A stretch of DNA of 64,000 nt from DATGYC01 sp035298385 (GTDB lineage: Bacteria; Bacillota; Sulfobacillia; Symbiobacteriales; Symbiobacteriaceae): positions 5,794 through 69,793 of the forward strand of contig DATGYC010000131.1 in NCBI GenBank assembly GCA_035298385.1, read 5' to 3'. This document shows positions 1 through 8,409 of the stretch, piece after piece (the first letter of the stretch is position 1; each line of letters starts with the position of its first letter). Position numbers and translations under genes: made by a program. The notes beneath the pieces were generated by a model. It had not been told where the DNA came from and did no database searches. It was given only the letters and a program-made list of their open reading frames with translations.

Positions 1-2
1 CC

Positions 3-926
3 GGAACCAGCAGTTCGGCAGGACCGGGACTCTTCCCCGCACCCGAAGCAAGCACTCCTAAGGAGATCACGTTTCGCGCCCTCAACACCGACATCCAGGT
101 CGCAGGGACGGAGATGGACTTGGCGCCCTGGTTTGAGGAGGTCGAAGCGACACTCTCGCGCTTCCGCCCTGCGAGCGCCCTCCAGCAGCTGAATGCCATG
201 CCGGAACGATGGGTCGTCGTGCCGCCTCTTTTGTTCGAGGCGATCAACCTGGCCCTGGAGGCTTCGGCCCTGACGGAAGGTGCCTTCGACCCCACCATTC
301 TGGATGGGCTAGAGGCGGCGGGGTATCGCCAATCATTCGAGCAGGGCCCCACCGCTTCGACCAAACCAGTCCCCGCTGGCCGTTGGCATGAAGTCCGGCT
401 CGCACCGGAGGCGTCCGCGGTCTGGTTGCCTGCTGGCCTGCGGCTGGATTTGGGCGGCATCGGCAAGGGGCTGGCCGTCGACCACGCCATGAAGCTCGTC
501 CGCGGGGCGCCCCGCCTGCTGGTCAACGCTGGCGGCGACATGCGGATCCGGACGGCGCCCGGTGATCCGCCCTGCCAGGTCGATGTCGAGGATCCCCAGA
601 ACGCCGACCGTCTGGTCGCAACGTTGGCCATCCAGCGTGGTGCTGTCGCTACCTCTTCGACCAAGGGGCGTGCCTGGGGTCAGGGTCTCCATCACATCAT
701 CGACCCACGCACGGGGCGCCCCAGTGAGACGGGCGTGAGTAGCGCCACCGTGATCGCTGGCCGGGCCTGGCGGGCCGACGTCCTGGCAAAGGCCGTCATC
801 ATCCTTGGCCCGGAACGTGGACTGCATCTGCTGCACGCGAACAACACACCTGGTCTGCTCGTCATGGCTGACGGACAGGTCATCAAGACGCCCGACTTGG
901 AGGGATACTTAGATGCAAGCGCGTAA
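3..926 (+). CDS. apbE: FAD:protein FMN transferase, ApbE family (5' end outside window)
   Basis: ApbE enzymes split FAD and attach FMN covalently to a Thr/Ser of extracytoplasmic redox proteins. The family signatures are all present: the GGIGKGLAVDHA loop, the NAGGDMRI stretch, and near the C-terminus HHIIDPRTGRP followed by ADVLAKAVIILG, the Mg/FAD-binding region. The reading frame is open without a stop back to base 3, and the residues before the first ATG (114), FRALNTDIQVAGTEM, match the usual start of the ApbE core, so that ATG is internal and the true start lies left of the window. The Ala/Pro/Ser-rich stretch before the core could be a linker behind a signal or lipoprotein anchor, but that part is cut off. 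The stop overlaps the next gene by 14 bases, implying co-translation with a heme-containing membrane partner. Confidence 0.9.
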   Translation, partial: GTSSSAGPGLFPAPEASTPKEITFRALNTDIQVAGTEMDLAPWFEEVEATLSRFRPASALQQLNAMPERWVVVPPLLFEAINLALEASALTEGAFDPTILDGLEAAGYRQSFEQGPTASTKPVPAGRWHEVRLAPEASAVWLPAGLRLDLGGIGKGLAVDHAMKLVRGAPRLLVNAGGDMRIRTAPGDPPCQVDVEDPQNADRLVATLAIQRGAVATSSTKGRAWGQGLHHIIDPRTGRPSETGVSSATVIAGRAWRADVLAKAVIILGPERGLHLLHANNTPGLLVMADGQVIKTPDLEGYLDASA

Positions 927-1575
927 AGAGAGATGGCAAGCCCCTGAGTGGTTGAGGGACGCCATCGTGGGTGCTGTCAGTGTCGCCGCTGTGGGCGTGA
1001 TCGGCGCATTCAGCTTCCGGTCCTTACCGGTCTCAGCGCTAACGAGCACCTGGTACTTGACCCGATCGGCGGGCATCGTCGCCTTCCTCCTGCTCTGGTT
1101 CTCCGTGTTGGGTGGCCTGTTGCAGTCCACCGGGCTGCTGACACGGGTGATGCGCCCTGGCACGGCAACGGATCTACACAACACCGTCGGCGTCTGGTCG
1201 CTCTACGCCACGACCTTCCACATGGTCGTCCTGCTCTGGGACCACGATACCCCGTTTACAGTGGCACAGATCCTCGTACCCTTCGTCGGCTCCTATCGGC
1301 CACTACTAATGGCCTTGGGTATGATCGGCGGTTACCTGGCCCTGTTGGCGACCATCAGCTCCTACTTCCGTTCCCGTCTGGGACCCACCTTATGGCGCCG
1401 CCTTCACTTGCTCAGCTTGGTTGGCTTCCTGGCGGCCCTCATCCATGGCATTGGGGCCGGTACGGACTCCCATGATCTGTTCGGGCTCTACGCCATCGCT
1501 GGCCTCAGTGTTCTGGGCTTTACCGTCTACCGCGCCTACCTAGGAGTGAGGCGGAATGCGACTTCTCCTCGTTGA
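913..1575 (+). CDS. Ferric-reductase-like transmembrane heme protein
   Basis: A polytopic membrane protein of 220 residues with about six hydrophobic segments. Two His pairs, H89/H103 and H165/H178, sit on what would be two neighbouring helices. This is the bis-heme arrangement of ferric-reductase-like (FRD/MsrQ/NOX) transmembrane domains, which carry electrons across the membrane. There is no soluble FAD/NAD(P)H domain, so electrons must come from quinol or a partner protein. It starts inside the end of apbE and itself overlaps the following response regulator by 20 bases, so the genes form one translationally coupled operon. I infer that the ApbE product flavinylates an exported partner that accepts electrons from this protein; that partner is not visible here and may lie to the left. 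The family call is firm, the substrate unknown. Confidence 0.8.
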   Translation: MQARKERWQAPEWLRDAIVGAVSVAAVGVIGAFSFRSLPVSALTSTWYLTRSAGIVAFLLLWFSVLGGLLQSTGLLTRVMRPGTATDLHNTVGVWSLYATTFHMVVLLWDHDTPFTVAQILVPFVGSYRPLLMALGMIGGYLALLATISSYFRSRLGPTLWRRLHLLSLVGFLAALIHGIGAGTDSHDLFGLYAIAGLSVLGFTVYRAYLGVRRNATSPR

Positions 1576-2236
1576 CGATGACCGGAGACTGGCGGGCGCC
1601 GTCCGCCGCGGCTTGATGGAAGAGGGCTACGCCGTCGACCATGCCGCGGATGGGATGGAGGCCCGTCTCTTCGCGTCGACCTATCACTATGACCTGATCA
1701 TTTTGGATCGGATGCTGCCGGCCGTCTCGGGTGATCACCTGCTGGCGGAGTGGCGGCGACAGGGACTCCATGTCCCCATCCTGATGCTCACCGCCCTGGA
1801 TGCGGTGACCGACCGGGTAACTGGGCTGCGGGCGGGGGCGGACGATTACCTCGTCAAGCCCTTCGCCTTTGATGAGCTGCTCGCTCGGGTCGAGGCCCTC
1901 GCCCGGCGGGGCGCCCCCCGGCAGGGGGCTGGGCTCCCCCAGGTTGGCGAACTGGTGCTGGATCCCAACACCTCAACTCTGTACGTTGGGCCTAACGCAG
2001 CGACGCTGAGCGCCCAAGAGTTCCGGTTGATGCTCTACTTCATGCGTCACCCCGGTCAGATTCTGACCCGTGGAGCCATCGTTGACGCCTGCTGGCAGGA
2101 GCCGGAGTCGATCACGGATAATGCCGTGGAAGCCCAGATCAAGAATCTGCGGAAACGGATCGCCTTAGTCTCGCCGCTTCCCTGGATCCAAACCCGCCGC
2201 GGCCTGGGCTATGTACTGGAGGAGAACCCGTCATGA
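1556..2236 (+). CDS. OmpR/PhoB-family response regulator
   Basis: Receiver domain (about residues 1-118) with the acidic pocket DDD at 7-9, phospho-acceptor D51 in LILDRMLP-type context, T79 and K101. It is followed by a winged-helix DNA-binding domain (about 128-224) ending in the typical TRRGLGYVL hairpin. It overlaps the upstream heme-protein gene by 20 bases and the downstream kinase gene by 4 bases (ATGA), so it is translated as part of the apbE-heme protein-kinase operon. It is therefore probably the transcriptional half of a system tied to extracytoplasmic redox chemistry or metal stress; the stimulus cannot be read from sequence. It is distinct from the WalR regulator near 53.3 kb. 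Confidence 0.92.
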   Translation: MRLLLVDDDRRLAGAVRRGLMEEGYAVDHAADGMEARLFASTYHYDLIILDRMLPAVSGDHLLAEWRRQGLHVPILMLTALDAVTDRVTGLRAGADDYLVKPFAFDELLARVEALARRGAPRQGAGLPQVGELVLDPNTSTLYVGPNAATLSAQEFRLMLYFMRHPGQILTRGAIVDACWQEPESITDNAVEAQIKNLRKRIALVSPLPWIQTRRGLGYVLEENPS

Positions 2237-3606
2237 TCTGGCGTGACAGCCTGCCGGCCCGGGTCGCTCTGATCACCTCTGCCCTGATTGGCGCCCTTCT
2301 CTTAGTGATGAGTACCTCAGCCTACGCCATGACCGCCTTCCTGCTGCGCCGAACCGTCGACACCACGCTCGACTCGGCAGCTGCCAGTCTGTATGGCGTC
2401 ACCGTCAGCCGCCGGAGCAATAATGACCATGAGGCCCGGGATCGCGTGGAGCAGCACAGCGATCTGCCAATCCGCCCCGATGATCTAGAAGTGGTCGAGG
2501 CCGATGGTCTGGTCCACCTGTCACTGGTCGAGGTTAACGGTCAGTGGCAGGCGCGTACGGGTCCAACTTGGTGGCAGGCCCTGACACCACAGGAGGACGA
2601 ACTGCGGGTCCTCTACGTGAAGGCCCGACCTGGCGCCCCCGTGCGCCAACTGACCATGTCGATGGAGGCGGCCCACCACGTGCTGCCCCAGCTCTTTCAG
2701 TGGCTCGCACTGGCGTCGGCCTTGGGCGTCGCCATCGTGGCGGCGGTCGCGTGGCGGATGACCAGTCAGACCTACCGACCGCTCGAGGCGGTCATCCGTA
2801 CGGCCCAGCAGATCGACGCCCGCTCACTGGACCAGCGCGTCCCAGACCGCTGGCATGACCGCACGTTGCGCCGCCTCACGGGCGTGCTCAATGAGACCTT
2901 CGACCGTTTGGGAGCGGCCTTTGCCATGCAGAGCCGCTTTGTGGCGGCGGCTGCGCATGAACTTCGCGGCCCCCTCGCCGCTATGCGTGCCGAGTTGGAG
3001 GTGACGCTTCGGCGCCCCCGCTCGAACGAGGAGTACGTGAGCGCCCTGGAGGGCGCCCTGAGCGAGACCAAGCGCCTCGGCACGATGGCGGAGCATCTGC
3101 TTTTGCTCGCCCGATACGAAGAGGGGAAGGGCCTTCACGTAGAGTCGCAGATTCCGCTCAAACCCCTCCTGGAGCGCGCAGCCGCTGAGGTCAATCGTGC
3201 GACCGGTGGCGAGGTGCAGATTGCGGTCCCGTCGGATCTACACGTTGCGGGGGATCTCCTTGCTTTGGAACGGCTCTTCTCCAATCTAGGTCGCAACGCC
3301 GTTGAGGCCGGGGGCGCCCCTGTCCTGATCGTTGCGGAGCGCGAAACTGCAGGTATCCAAGTACGGGTAAGCGATCAGGGTCCAGGCATCCCGCCTGAGG
3401 CACTGCCCCATCTCTTTGAACCATACTACCGTGTCGATCCCGCCCGCCAGCGGGAGGGCGGTGTGGGCCTGGGACTCTCCATCGCCAAGGCGATTGTCGA
3501 TCTGCACGGCGGTAGCATCCTGGCAGAGAATCAGCCGGAGGGGGGCGCCCGGTTCACCATCTCGCTCCCGTTCGACCCAGCCAAGCGAAACGAGCGGGGA
3601 GTTTAA
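2233..3606 (+). CDS. Two-component sensor histidine kinase
   Basis: 457 residues. N-terminal transmembrane helix (about 9-37), an extracytoplasmic segment of roughly 120 residues with no recognised domain, a second transmembrane helix (about 155-175), a HAMP linker, and then HisKA and HATPase_c domains. The phospho-acceptor is H242 in AHELRGPLAAM. The N box (NLGRNAVEAGG), G1 box (DQGPGIP), F box (LFEPYYR) and G2 box (GVGLGLSIAK) are all intact, so an active kinase is expected. It is the cognate partner of the overlapping response regulator. Its TAA stop overlaps the stop of the convergent chemoreceptor gene by four bases, leaving no room for an intergenic terminator between them. Confidence 0.92.
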   Translation: MIWRDSLPARVALITSALIGALLLVMSTSAYAMTAFLLRRTVDTTLDSAAASLYGVTVSRRSNNDHEARDRVEQHSDLPIRPDDLEVVEADGLVHLSLVEVNGQWQARTGPTWWQALTPQEDELRVLYVKARPGAPVRQLTMSMEAAHHVLPQLFQWLALASALGVAIVAAVAWRMTSQTYRPLEAVIRTAQQIDARSLDQRVPDRWHDRTLRRLTGVLNETFDRLGAAFAMQSRFVAAAAHELRGPLAAMRAELEVTLRRPRSNEEYVSALEGALSETKRLGTMAEHLLLLARYEEGKGLHVESQIPLKPLLERAAAEVNRATGGEVQIAVPSDLHVAGDLLALERLFSNLGRNAVEAGGAPVLIVAERETAGIQVRVSDQGPGIPPEALPHLFEPYYRVDPARQREGGVGLGLSIAKAIVDLHGGSILAENQPEGGARFTISLPFDPAKRNERGV

Positions 3607-5576
3607 CTCCTCGCTCGTTTCATATCCGCAGTCCGAAACTTGTCCGCTTCCTGATACGTTGCGATCGCAATGCGGGCGAGCTCTGAGGATGCAGCGGTAA
3701 GTTCCTCCGTGGCCGCTGCATTGGACTGGCCAATCTGGCTCAGGTGGCTTCCATGGTCACTGATGGTCTCCAGGGTTGCGCGCTGCTGCTCCATGGCAAC
3801 GGCAGTCCGGTTGAGCAGGTCGCTACTCTCGCGGGCGGACGCCTCAATGCGGTCCATATCGATCGAGACGTCCGACACGCTTTGCACGGCCTGGTGAACC
3901 TCAACAACAGCCTGTTGAACGAGGGTAGCAATCTCCTGAGCCGACTTACTAGTGCTGGCAGCCAATTGACCTACCTCGGCGGCGACAACGGCGAAGCCAC
4001 GTCCTTCGTGCCCCGCACGGGCAGCCTCAATGGCCGCATTGAGCGAGAGCAGATTCGTCTGTTTTGCGATCTGCTCAATCACACCGGTGATCGTGCTAAT
4101 CTGTTCGCTACGTGCGGCGATGGATTGGATCACTTCGACCATGCGTTCCATCTTGGTGCGTCCGGCGCTAACCGTCGCCACCGTATCATGAGCCTTCACG
4201 CTCGCCGTACGGGTGGTGTGCGTAATCTCAGCGATGGTTTGGCTCGATTCCTGCACCGCAGTCGTAAACTGATCAATGGTGGACATCTGAGTTCCCGCCC
4301 CGGCAGCAATCTCCTCGATCGCCCCGCTGATCTCCTCACTGGCCTGGGCCACATGCTGAGCATTGGTACGCATGATGGCTACAGTCTCCGAGAGGGAATC
4401 CAGGGCGGAGTTGAAGTGATTGCACAGGACGGCCAACTCGCCGGCCGCTTCTGTTCGGATGGGGTGGGTAAGGTCGCCCGTCGCCATCGCCCGACTGGAA
4501 GCGACGATCTCCTGTAACAGGGTGGCCAGTCTCGCAGCGGCCATCGTGGCATTCTCCTGCGCCTCGCGGAACTTGCCTTCGGCCGTACCAATCGCTACCT
4601 GTCTGTGGCTATCAAGCCGCCCCTCAGCCAAAGCCCCAACCTGCGTGATGAGAGCGTTGACCGTCATCTCAATCTGATCCGCAGCGTGATTCGCTGCTGT
4701 CTTCATGCGATCCAACTCACCAGGCAAGGTGGCGACGATTCGCCGGCCAAACTCGCCGCGTGCCAGGCTGCCCAGCACCTGGCTCATATCTGCCAGCGCC
4801 ACTTCTACGCCATCTAGCGCCCGATTCATCACCGTGGCAATCCCAGCTAACCGTGAGCGACCGTGCACCTCCACGCGGGCAGCAAGATCCCCCTCCGCAA
4901 AGGCGCTGATCGCCCTGGTGAACTCATCCATAGGCTGGGTCATCCAGCGATAGACGATCCCGGTAAGTCCAGCCGTGCTCAGTGCCCCAATACCGACCAT
5001 CCCCCAGAGGATGGGCGCAGGTGTGCCAAGCGTAGCTGCAGCGGCTAGGCCAGCCGCAAGCACCATCGGCCAGCCAGCGACCAATGCCAACTGCCCTGCA
5101 GTGCCTAAACGATCCCCGAGCTTGATCTTCCGTTTGTTAGCAGCCAGGGTATCGAAGAGTCCCTGCTCGCCCGCGGCGATGCGTCGGTAGAGCGCTTCCG
5201 CTGCCTGAATCTCATCGCGGGTCGGCTTCTTGCGTACGGAACGGTAACGGATGATGCGGCCATCCTGCACGACCGGGGAGACGAAGGCCTTCACCCAGTA
5301 GTGATCACCATTCTGGCAGCGATTCTTAATGACCCCGGTCCAACGCTCACCAGCCTTGATCGTGCGCCACAAATCGGCAAAGGCCTCAGGTGGCACCTCC
5401 GGATGGCGGACGATGTTATGGCTCTTTCCAACCATCTCATCATGGGTAAAGCCCGCCACCTGGCAGAAGGAGGCGTTTGCGGTAGTCACAATACCCCGTG
5501 TATCCGTTTCGGAGATAAGCCGTTCTTCTGCGTGATAGTCCCGCTCGACGTTTGTAATCGGCAGATTCTTTTTCAT
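3603..5576 (-). CDS. Aer-like PAS-containing methyl-accepting chemotaxis protein
   Basis: 657 residues. An N-terminal PAS domain (about 15-125) has the Aer hallmarks ETDTRGIVTTANASF, VGKSHNIVRHPEVPPEAF and WTGVIKNRCQNGDHYWV, suggesting an FAD-bound oxygen/redox sensor on the cytoplasmic side. Two closely spaced hydrophobic helices follow (about 165-215) with almost no periplasmic loop, as in Aer. Then come HAMP-type segments and a long coiled-coil signalling domain whose tip reads IAKQTNLLSLNAAIEAARAG, the conserved CheA/CheW-contacting hairpin. No C-terminal CheR-tethering pentapeptide is seen. No other chemotaxis or flagellar gene lies in the window. Aer-type receptors are best known from Proteobacteria, so acquisition by transfer is possible. 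The gene contains none of the GGGCGCCC palindromes common elsewhere. Confidence 0.9.
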   Translation of the reverse strand: MKKNLPITNVERDYHAEERLISETDTRGIVTTANASFCQVAGFTHDEMVGKSHNIVRHPEVPPEAFADLWRTIKAGERWTGVIKNRCQNGDHYWVKAFVSPVVQDGRIIRYRSVRKKPTRDEIQAAEALYRRIAAGEQGLFDTLAANKRKIKLGDRLGTAGQLALVAGWPMVLAAGLAAAATLGTPAPILWGMVGIGALSTAGLTGIVYRWMTQPMDEFTRAISAFAEGDLAARVEVHGRSRLAGIATVMNRALDGVEVALADMSQVLGSLARGEFGRRIVATLPGELDRMKTAANHAADQIEMTVNALITQVGALAEGRLDSHRQVAIGTAEGKFREAQENATMAAARLATLLQEIVASSRAMATGDLTHPIRTEAAGELAVLCNHFNSALDSLSETVAIMRTNAQHVAQASEEISGAIEEIAAGAGTQMSTIDQFTTAVQESSQTIAEITHTTRTASVKAHDTVATVSAGRTKMERMVEVIQSIAARSEQISTITGVIEQIAKQTNLLSLNAAIEAARAGHEGRGFAVVAAEVGQLAASTSKSAQEIATLVQQAVVEVHQAVQSVSDVSIDMDRIEASARESSDLLNRTAVAMEQQRATLETISDHGSHLSQIGQSNAAATEELTAASSELARIAIATYQEADKFRTADMKRARS

Positions 5577-5781
5577 ACTGCTTTCCCCTCAACTATTGGA
5601 TAGGTGTATTGTTTGTGCTTTGCTACATCAATAACTCTAACCTTATCGGGTAACCTATTTACTAGTCAATCGATCGTTCTACTTAGTGCAATCGTAGATA
5701 ATAAACCTTAATTAACGATATGTATTATTATTTTCTAAATTATATTTTGCGATGATGACCGTGCCACGCTCGCTTCAGGGG
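5577..5781 (-). promoter_or_regulatory. AT-rich intergenic region upstream of the chemoreceptor gene
   Basis: About 205 bases without a gene. Bases 5620-5755 are strikingly AT-rich for this genome, with runs such as TTAATTAA and TATTATTATTTTC, and presumably hold the promoter of the - strand chemoreceptor. Its ribosome site, GAGGGGAAAGC, lies just before the ATG at 5576. I could not settle on a single -35/-10 pair, and no flagellar sigma-28 site with correct spacing is visible. Confidence 0.45.
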
Positions 5782-5915
<134 letters not shown>

Positions 5916-5919
5916 GAAT

Positions 5920-5942
5920 GGGCGGTAGGCGTGCTACCGCCC
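5920..5942 (-). other. Hairpin between serS and tRNA-Ser
   Basis: Perfect 9-bp stem GGGCGGTAG/CTACCGCCC with a 5-base loop, lying between the serS stop and the 5' end of tRNA-Ser. On the - strand there is no U-run after it, so it is not a good serS terminator. It could be a processing stem that separates the mRNA from the tRNA precursor. On the + strand a TGATTTT tail follows, but nothing upstream on that strand needs termination. Confidence 0.5.
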
Positions 5943-5972
5943 TATGATTTTACATGAGAAGGGATGCGCTGT

Positions 5973-7238
5973 CTACCGGATTACTTCGATCCCGCCCATG
6001 TAAGAGCGCAGGGCCTCCGGCACGGTGATCGAGCCATCCTCATTCTGGTAGGTCTCCAGGACGGCGGCCAGGGTGCGGCCCAGGGCCAGGCCCGAGCCGT
6101 TCAGGGTGTGGACGAACTCCGGCTTGCCCGACTCCGTGCGGTAGCGGATGTTCGCCCGGCGCGCCTGGAAGTCCGACATGTTTGAGCAGGACGAGATCTC
6201 GACGTACCGCTCGTAGGACGGCATCCAGACCTCCAGGTCGAACTTCTTGTACTGGCCGAAGCCCATGTCGCCCGTGCACATCAGGAGCTTGCGGTAGGGC
6301 AGACCCAACTTCTGCAGAATCGCCTCGGCCGAGCCCGTGATCTCCTCCAGCGCTGCCGCCGACTCCTCGGGACGGGTGAACTGGATCATCTCTACCTTCT
6401 CGAAGTAGTGCTGGCGGATCAAGCCGCGCGTGTCACGGCCAGCCGACCCAGCCTCCGAGCGGAAGCAGCCCGAGTAGCCTACATACTTCACCGGCATCAA
6501 CTCGTGGGAGAGGATCTCATCGCGGTGAAGGTTGATCAGCGGCACCTCAGCGGTCGAGGCGAGGTGGTAGTCGGTCCCCTCCAGCGAGAAGACGTCCTCC
6601 TTGAACTTCGGGAACTGGCCCGAGCCAAAGTAAGAGGCCGTGTTGATGATCACCGGCGGGATCACTTCCGTGTAACCGTTGGCCAGGTGGTGGTCGATGA
6701 AGAAGGCGACCAGGGCCCGGTTCAGGCGAGCGATGCCGCCCTTCAAGAAGACGAAGCGGGAACCAGTCACCTTGGCGGCCCGCTCAAAGTCCAGGCCATC
6801 CAGGCCGGCGCCCAGATCCCAATGCGGCTTCAGCGCAAAGCCGAAGGCACGGGGCGCCCCCCAGTTGAAGACCTCCACGTTCCCTGACTCGTCAGGGGCG
6901 ATGGGCGCCTCATCACTCGGGATGTTCGGGAGCTGATACATCAGATCCAGCAAGGCCGCTTCTACATCACGGGTCTGGTCATCCAGCTCCTTGATGCGAT
7001 CGCCGATCGAGCCCATCTCAGCGATGATCTGATCAGCGTTCTGCCCCTGCTTCTTCAGGATGCCGACCTGCTTCGAGACCTCATTGCGCTTGGCCTTGAG
7101 CTGCTCGACCTCCTGGAGGATCTGGCGGCGCTGCAGGTCCAGGTCGATGATTCGGTCCAGGTCTACCTTAACGCCCTTGTTGGTGAGCGCCTCCCGGACG
7201 ATCTCCGGGTTCTGTCGAATGAGCTTGATGTCTAGCAC
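5973..7238 (-). CDS. serS: Seryl-tRNA synthetase
   Basis: Class II synthetase charging tRNA-Ser. It has a full-length 421 residues: the N-terminal tRNA-binding coiled-coil arm (about 27-100, rich in K/E/Q heptads) and the catalytic core with motif 2 (FRSEAGSAGRDTRGLIRQH, contacting ATP and serine) and motif 3 (LNGSGLALGRTLAAVLE). The start is GTG, two bases after the mtnA stop, with its ribosome site GGGAGGG inside the end of mtnA, so translation is coupled. It is the last protein gene of a - strand serine block that begins with a T-box leader carrying a serine (UCC) specifier and ends with tRNA-Ser, so uncharged tRNA-Ser should raise its expression. Confidence 0.97.
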   Translation of the reverse strand: MLDIKLIRQNPEIVREALTNKGVKVDLDRIIDLDLQRRQILQEVEQLKAKRNEVSKQVGILKKQGQNADQIIAEMGSIGDRIKELDDQTRDVEAALLDLMYQLPNIPSDEAPIAPDESGNVEVFNWGAPRAFGFALKPHWDLGAGLDGLDFERAAKVTGSRFVFLKGGIARLNRALVAFFIDHHLANGYTEVIPPVIINTASYFGSGQFPKFKEDVFSLEGTDYHLASTAEVPLINLHRDEILSHELMPVKYVGYSGCFRSEAGSAGRDTRGLIRQHYFEKVEMIQFTRPEESAAALEEITGSAEAILQKLGLPYRKLLMCTGDMGFGQYKKFDLEVWMPSYERYVEISSCSNMSDFQARRANIRYRTESGKPEFVHTLNGSGLALGRTLAAVLETYQNEDGSITVPEALRSYMGGIEVIR

Positions 7239-7240
7239 GA

Positions 7241-8281
7241 CTAGTTCCCTCCCTGGAGCAGGCGCTTGACGTTCACGTGGAACGGCGGGTAAGCGATGCC
7301 ATGCTCCGTAATAATGCCGGTAATGTACTTAGCTGGCGTGACGTCAAAGGCCGGGTTGGCGACACCGATCCCCTCCGGGGCGATCCGCTGGCCCCCGATG
7401 TGGGTGACCTCCTGATGATGGCGCTCCTCGATCTCAATCTCGTCGCCGGACTCCATGGAGAGGTCGACCGTAGACGAGGGGGCTACCACGTAGAAGGGGA
7501 TGCCATGCTCCCGCGCCAGAATGGCGACCCCGTAGGTGCCGATCTTGTTGGCGGTGTCACCGTTGGCTGCAATCCGGTCCGCACCAACGAAGCAGATCTG
7601 GACCTTGCCCAGCTTCATCATGTGGGCGGCCATGTTATCCGTGATCAGCGTCGCCGGGATGCCGAAGTGGACGCACTCCCAGGCGGTCAGGCGGGCGCCC
7701 TGCAGGACGGGGCGGGTCTCATCCACCAAGACATGGATTCCCTTCCCCTGCTCATGGGCCATCCGGATGACGCCGAGCGCCGTGCCCCAGTCCACTGTCG
7801 CCAGTGAGCCGGTGTTGCAGTGGGTCAAAACGCCCGCCCCCGGCGGTACCAGTGCGGCGCCGATCTCCGCCATCCGCTTGTTGGTCGCTACGTCCTCGTG
7901 CGCCATCTGGAGGGCGAACTGATAGATCGCCTCGGCGGCCTCTGCCGGGGACTGACCCTGCAGGACCTCCGTGTAGGCCATCACCTTCTCAATCGCCCAG
8001 AAGAGGTTGACGGCTGTCGGGCGGGTGGCCGCTAACGCCTTGGCCGCATCCTTCAGCCCCGTCCAGAACTGATCAGCCGGCTGGTCGCGCAGGGCCTGTG
8101 CCGCGAGGGCGAGACCACCTGCAGCCGCCACCCCGATGGCGGGGGCGCCCCGCACGGCGAGGGTCTTGATCGCCTCACCGACCTGGTGATAATCCATGCA
8201 ATCCATTACAACGAGCTCGCCTGGCAGGCGACGCTGATCGATCATCCTGACAACTGTACGCCCTACGTCAACCGTCTGCAC
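7241..8281 (-). CDS. mtnA: S-methyl-5-thioribose-1-phosphate isomerase
   Basis: Methionine-salvage isomerase converting methylthioribose-1-phosphate to methylthioribulose-1-phosphate. It shows the family's RGAPAIGVAAA loop, the catalytic Cys in LTHCNTGSLATVDWGTALG, the Asp in GADRIAANGDTANKIGTY, and the C-terminal FDVTPAKYITGIITE. About 346 residues. I chose GTG at 8281 because it places the start about 14 residues before the conserved MIDQRRLPGE, as in relatives; an in-frame TTG at 8305 would add eight residues. It sits between serA and serS without being a serine gene, so methionine salvage may ride on serine control. A possible internal promoter lies just upstream. No other salvage genes (mtnB/C/D/K) are in the window. 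Confidence 0.92.
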   Translation of the reverse strand: MQTVDVGRTVVRMIDQRRLPGELVVMDCMDYHQVGEAIKTLAVRGAPAIGVAAAGGLALAAQALRDQPADQFWTGLKDAAKALAATRPTAVNLFWAIEKVMAYTEVLQGQSPAEAAEAIYQFALQMAHEDVATNKRMAEIGAALVPPGAGVLTHCNTGSLATVDWGTALGVIRMAHEQGKGIHVLVDETRPVLQGARLTAWECVHFGIPATLITDNMAAHMMKLGKVQICFVGADRIAANGDTANKIGTYGVAILAREHGIPFYVVAPSSTVDLSMESGDEIEIEERHHQEVTHIGGQRIAPEGIGVANPAFDVTPAKYITGIITEHGIAYPPFHVNVKRLLQGGN

Positions 8282-8335
8282 GGGGAGGTCTTCCTCTCTA
8301 CGCAATCTCGCTTCTCCGCTCAGCCTTTCCTGCGA

Positions 8336-8363
8336 TTGGTATTTTTATACCAACTGTATACAG
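8336..8363. promoter_or_regulatory. Two adjacent short palindromes in the serA-mtnA gap
   Basis: A 7-bp inverted repeat TTGGTAT/ATACCAA with a TTTT loop (8336-8353) is directly followed by the perfect 10-base palindrome CTGTATACAG (8354-8363). On the - strand a TTGACC element (8363-8368) lies upstream of an A/T-rich TATAAAAAT, though spacing is poor for a sigma-A promoter. It could be an operator or weak internal promoter for mtnA-serS; no regulator is implied by sequence. Confidence 0.35.
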
Positions 8364-8409
8364 GTCAAACTTCGAGGTTCGCCAGTAAGCGCGAGATTCC
8401 TGCCAAACC

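Noticed and set aside
333..836. Long antisense reading frames within apbE and many other genes
   Set aside because: High GC produces open antisense frames; they lack ribosome sites and family similarity and mirror the codon pattern of the real gene.
5600..5720. Sigma-28 (flagellar) promoter upstream of the chemoreceptor gene
   Set aside because: A CCCGATAA-like -10 is present on the - strand, but no TAAA element stands at the required 15-base spacing.
5920..5942. Intrinsic terminator ending serS
   Set aside because: On the - strand the stem is followed by ATTCGG, with no U-run; the operon terminator is after tRNA-Ser.
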